Shown here: positions 37,354 through 39,410 of the stretch, piece by piece | How the letters are laid out: each line of letters starts with the position of its first letter | Position numbering within the stretch: the first letter of the stretch is position 1 | DNA from: DASQPR01 sp035713725 | Lineage (GTDB): Bacteria > Actinomycetota > Actinomycetes > Mycobacteriales > Micromonosporaceae | DNA length: 39,410 nucleotides | Reading direction: 5' to 3' | NCBI GenBank assembly: GCA_035713725.1 | Contig: DASTMZ010000204.1 | Coordinates: 1-39,410, forward strand | The notes under the pieces: generated by a model | Seen by the model: the letters and a program-made list of their open reading frames with translations, nothing else | What the model was told of the DNA's origin: nothing | Database searches by the model: none | Program-made: the position numbers and the translations under genes

Positions 37354-39410
37354 ATGAGAGCCCTGGGCGCGGCCGACCCCACGGCCGTCGGCCCGTTCCA
37401 GTTGCTGGGCGTGCTGGGCTCCGGCGGCATGGGCCGCGTCTACCTCGGCACCTCACGCACCGGCCGCCGAGTCGCCATCAAGGTCATCCGGCCGGACCTT
37501 GCCGAGGATGCCGTCTTCCGCGACCGGTTCACCCGCGAGGTCGCGGCCGCACGACGGGTCAGCCCGCTGTTCACCGCGGCGGTCGTGGACGCCGACACGA
37601 TGGCCGAGGCGCCATGGCTCGCGACGACGTACATCGACGGGGTCTCGCTCGACCGGCGCGTGCTGGACGACGGCCCGATGGACTCAGACGAGGTGCTGAC
37701 GCTGGCCGCCGGCCTCGGCGAAGCGCTCACCTCGATCCACTCGGTCGGCCTCGTCCACCGGGACCTCAAGCCGAGCAACATCCTGCTCAACGAGAGCGGG
37801 CCGCACATCATCGACTTCGGCCTCGCGCTCGGCAGCGAGCAGACCCGCCTGACCACTAGCCTCGTCGTGGGCACACCGTCCTATATGGCGCCCGAGCGGC
37901 TACGCGGCGAGGAGGCCGGCGCGGCCAGCGACATCTTCTCGCTCGGTGCCACCCTAGTGTTCGCCGCGACCGGCCGCGATCTCGTCGACGACGCGAACGT
38001 CTACGAGCAGGTGCTGCAGATCGCCGAGGCACGCTTCGACCTCTCCGACGTACCGGCGCGGATGCGCGCGCTCGTGGTGCGCTGCGTGAGCTTCTCGCCG
38101 GACGACCGGCCGACCGCCGCCGAGCTGACCCGTTTCGTCGTCGCGCTCGGCGCGGCCGCGCCCGGCGGCGGCGTCGACGATGTGACCGTCAAGATCGCCA
38201 CTCAGCGACGTGCTAAGGCGCGGGCCGCCGGCGTACCGGTGCGCACCACGCCGCGTCGCCCTGGCGAGCAGGACACGCCCGAGGCGCAGACGCCCGTCTC
38301 CGTCGCAGCAGCGGAAGCTGGCGATGGCGCCGCGGACGCCGACGGTACGACCGCCGCGGAGGCGACCGAGGTCATCGCGTCCGATGAGCTGGCCGCCGAG
38401 GTCGGCGCCGCCAGCGTCGAGGCCGGCGACTCCAGCGACTGGGAGTTGGACGGCGACGACCGCACGACGGACGGTTCCGAGGAGTCGGCCGAACCGGTGG
38501 CCGCGTCCGCGTCCACCACGCCGGCGCGGTCCGCGTCGATCTCGGCACTCCACTCGGTCCGGACGACGCCACCGGGCGACCGGACCACCCCGCAAGGTTC
38601 CGCGATGCCGGCGGCGCCGCCCAGCGATCGCGCGATCCGTCTGCCCGCCAAGCGCTGGCCGGCCAACGGGGCGTCGCGACATGGTGCGTCGCCGAACGGG
38701 ACTAATGGTGCCGGGCCAAACGGTGCCGGGCCGAACGGTTTGAAGTTCGATGCGTTCGACCGATCGGACGGCGAATGGCTGCCGCCGCACCCGTCGGACC
38801 CGAACTTCGGCGGACCGCCGGTCGACCTGATGCCACCGCGGTCGCGGTTCTCCCGACGGCAGGCCGTCACGGCGGGCGGCGTCGTGCTCGCGGCCGCGGC
38901 CACCGGCGGCGTCCTCGCCGCGGTGAAGCTTGCCGCGAAGCAGCGTCCCGGATCGATCGGCGACGGCGGGTCCCCCACCGGCGCAGTAACACCCGGAGTC
39001 GCCGCCACATCGTCCACCCATCCCACCGCGCCGGCCGCGATCACGGGCGGGAGCGTGCTGTGGACAGCGAACTCCGGCGGCGGCGCGGTGCCGGCGCCGA
39101 ACTTGCCCGGCGGCCAAGCGGTGCTCGTCACGCCGTCCGGCGTGATCGTGAGCCTGCAGCGTCAGAACCGCCGTGTGGTCGCCCAGACCCGCAGCGGCAA
39201 TGGGCTTAAAGTGCTGTGGCATCAGGACGTGGTGTCGTCCGATGCCGCGCTGTGGCTGTGGAACGACGGCGTGCTCGTCGCCGACGGGCAGTGGCTCAAG
39301 TATTTCGCGCTCAAGGACGGCGCGAGGCGATTCCAACGCCGCCCGACCGACGTCGCCCCGCAGGCGATCGGCTCGAACCACGGCCTCGTCCAGTTCCAGC
39401 GCGTGGTGCC
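37354..39410 (+). CDS. Hanks-type serine/threonine protein kinase with transmembrane segment and extracellular repeat domain (3' partial)
   Basis: 685 codons are visible; the gene runs off the window. The ATG at 37354 has GAGGTG six bases upstream. Kinase domain about 15-270: GSGGMGRVYLG, Lys43, HRDLKPSN with Asp137, DFG at 154-156, and APE at 179-181. A long acidic Ala/Glu/Asp linker with NGAGP-type repeats (about 280-490) follows. The membrane segment near 505-525 is preceded by SRRQAVT with Arg501-Arg502, resembling a twin-arginine motif. The outer part (LWTANSGGG, GLKVLWHQDVVSSDAALWLW) looks like a PQQ/beta-propeller repeat sensor. Signal and substrates are unknown. Preceding it is a five-codon frame overlapping its start. 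Confidence 0.93.
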   Translation, partial: MRALGAADPTAVGPFQLLGVLGSGGMGRVYLGTSRTGRRVAIKVIRPDLAEDAVFRDRFTREVAAARRVSPLFTAAVVDADTMAEAPWLATTYIDGVSLDRRVLDDGPMDSDEVLTLAAGLGEALTSIHSVGLVHRDLKPSNILLNESGPHIIDFGLALGSEQTRLTTSLVVGTPSYMAPERLRGEEAGAASDIFSLGATLVFAATGRDLVDDANVYEQVLQIAEARFDLSDVPARMRALVVRCVSFSPDDRPTAAELTRFVVALGAAAPGGGVDDVTVKIATQRRAKARAAGVPVRTTPRRPGEQDTPEAQTPVSVAAAEAGDGAADADGTTAAEATEVIASDELAAEVGAASVEAGDSSDWELDGDDRTTDGSEESAEPVAASASTTPARSASISALHSVRTTPPGDRTTPQGSAMPAAPPSDRAIRLPAKRWPANGASRHGASPNGTNGAGPNGAGPNGLKFDAFDRSDGEWLPPHPSDPNFGGPPVDLMPPRSRFSRRQAVTAGGVVLAAAATGGVLAAVKLAAKQRPGSIGDGGSPTGAVTPGVAATSSTHPTAPAAITGGSVLWTANSGGGAVPAPNLPGGQAVLVTPSGVIVSLQRQNRRVVAQTRSGNGLKVLWHQDVVSSDAALWLWNDGVLVADGQWLKYFALKDGARRFQRRPTDVAPQAIGSNHGLVQFQRVV

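Noticed and set aside
1..39410. CRISPR arrays, tRNA/rRNA genes, transposases, integrases or att-type duplications
   Set aside because: Tandem repeats here lack the repeat-spacer pattern of CRISPR, and I saw no tRNA cloverleaf, recombinase or flanking target duplication.

Overview
The window is about 39 kb of a very GC-rich chromosome (roughly 70% G+C by eye). It has strong G/C third-codon preference, many GTG starts and dense, often overlapping genes. Its gene families are typical of Actinomycetota: DUF1707, DUF3097, a PucR regulator, an actinobacterial [2Fe-2S] ferrochelatase, an InhA-like FabI beside a MabA-like FabG, and MoxR/DUF58/VWA. I cannot name the genus. No rRNA, tRNA, CRISPR array, phage gene, transposase or plasmid gene was seen, so this reads as a resident chromosomal segment.

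Layout. 1-5.2 kb: end of a VKOR-family protein, a P-loop nucleoside-kinase-like protein, a tail-anchored protein of unknown function, a LuxR-type two-component system, and a divergent DUF1707 membrane protein coupled to an SDR oxidoreductase. 5.2-6.9 kb: two strong hairpins, then an amidohydrolase and a Nudix hydrolase. 6.9-12.8 kb (minus strand): a stand-alone family-A DNA polymerase-like protein downstream of a carbohydrate ABC importer (binding protein and two permeases, no ATPase). The importer has an operator-rich promoter and a hairpin between the binding-protein and permease genes. 13.0-19.6 kb (minus): methylmalonate-semialdehyde dehydrogenase, class III aminotransferase, pirin, PucR-type regulator and SPOUT RNA methyltransferase; together they suggest PucR-controlled catabolism of an amino acid or beta-amino acid. 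19.6-22.9 kb: a membrane protein with a repetitive disordered tail, then an NfeD-SPFH pair.

23.0-32.2 kb: DUF3097, an unrecognised protein on the opposite strand, HAD phosphatase, ferrochelatase, FabI/InhA, FabG/MabA, VWA, DUF58 and MoxR. From memory, this order resembles the moxR1-Rv1480-Rv1481-mabA-inhA-hemZ...Rv1487-Rv1488 region of Mycobacterium tuberculosis, so it is probably an old conserved actinobacterial block for fatty-acid elongation, haem synthesis and envelope quality control. 32.5-39.4 kb: a small Cys-rich protein, a PAP2-family membrane enzyme, a threonine-synthase-like enzyme, a FlK-type thioesterase coupled to an MBL hydrolase, and a Hanks-type Ser/Thr kinase cut by the window end.

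Three features run through the whole window. About a dozen genes lack a Shine-Dalgarno sequence and instead have an nAnnnT box 6-8 nt before the start codon, the arrangement of leaderless actinobacterial transcripts. Minisatellites of 15, 21, 24 and 40 bp occur both between genes and in linkers or tails inside genes. The motif CGTAC(G) is very common in any reading frame. I found no clearly new multi-gene system; the most interesting leads are regulatory structures, small ORFs and the repeat expansions.
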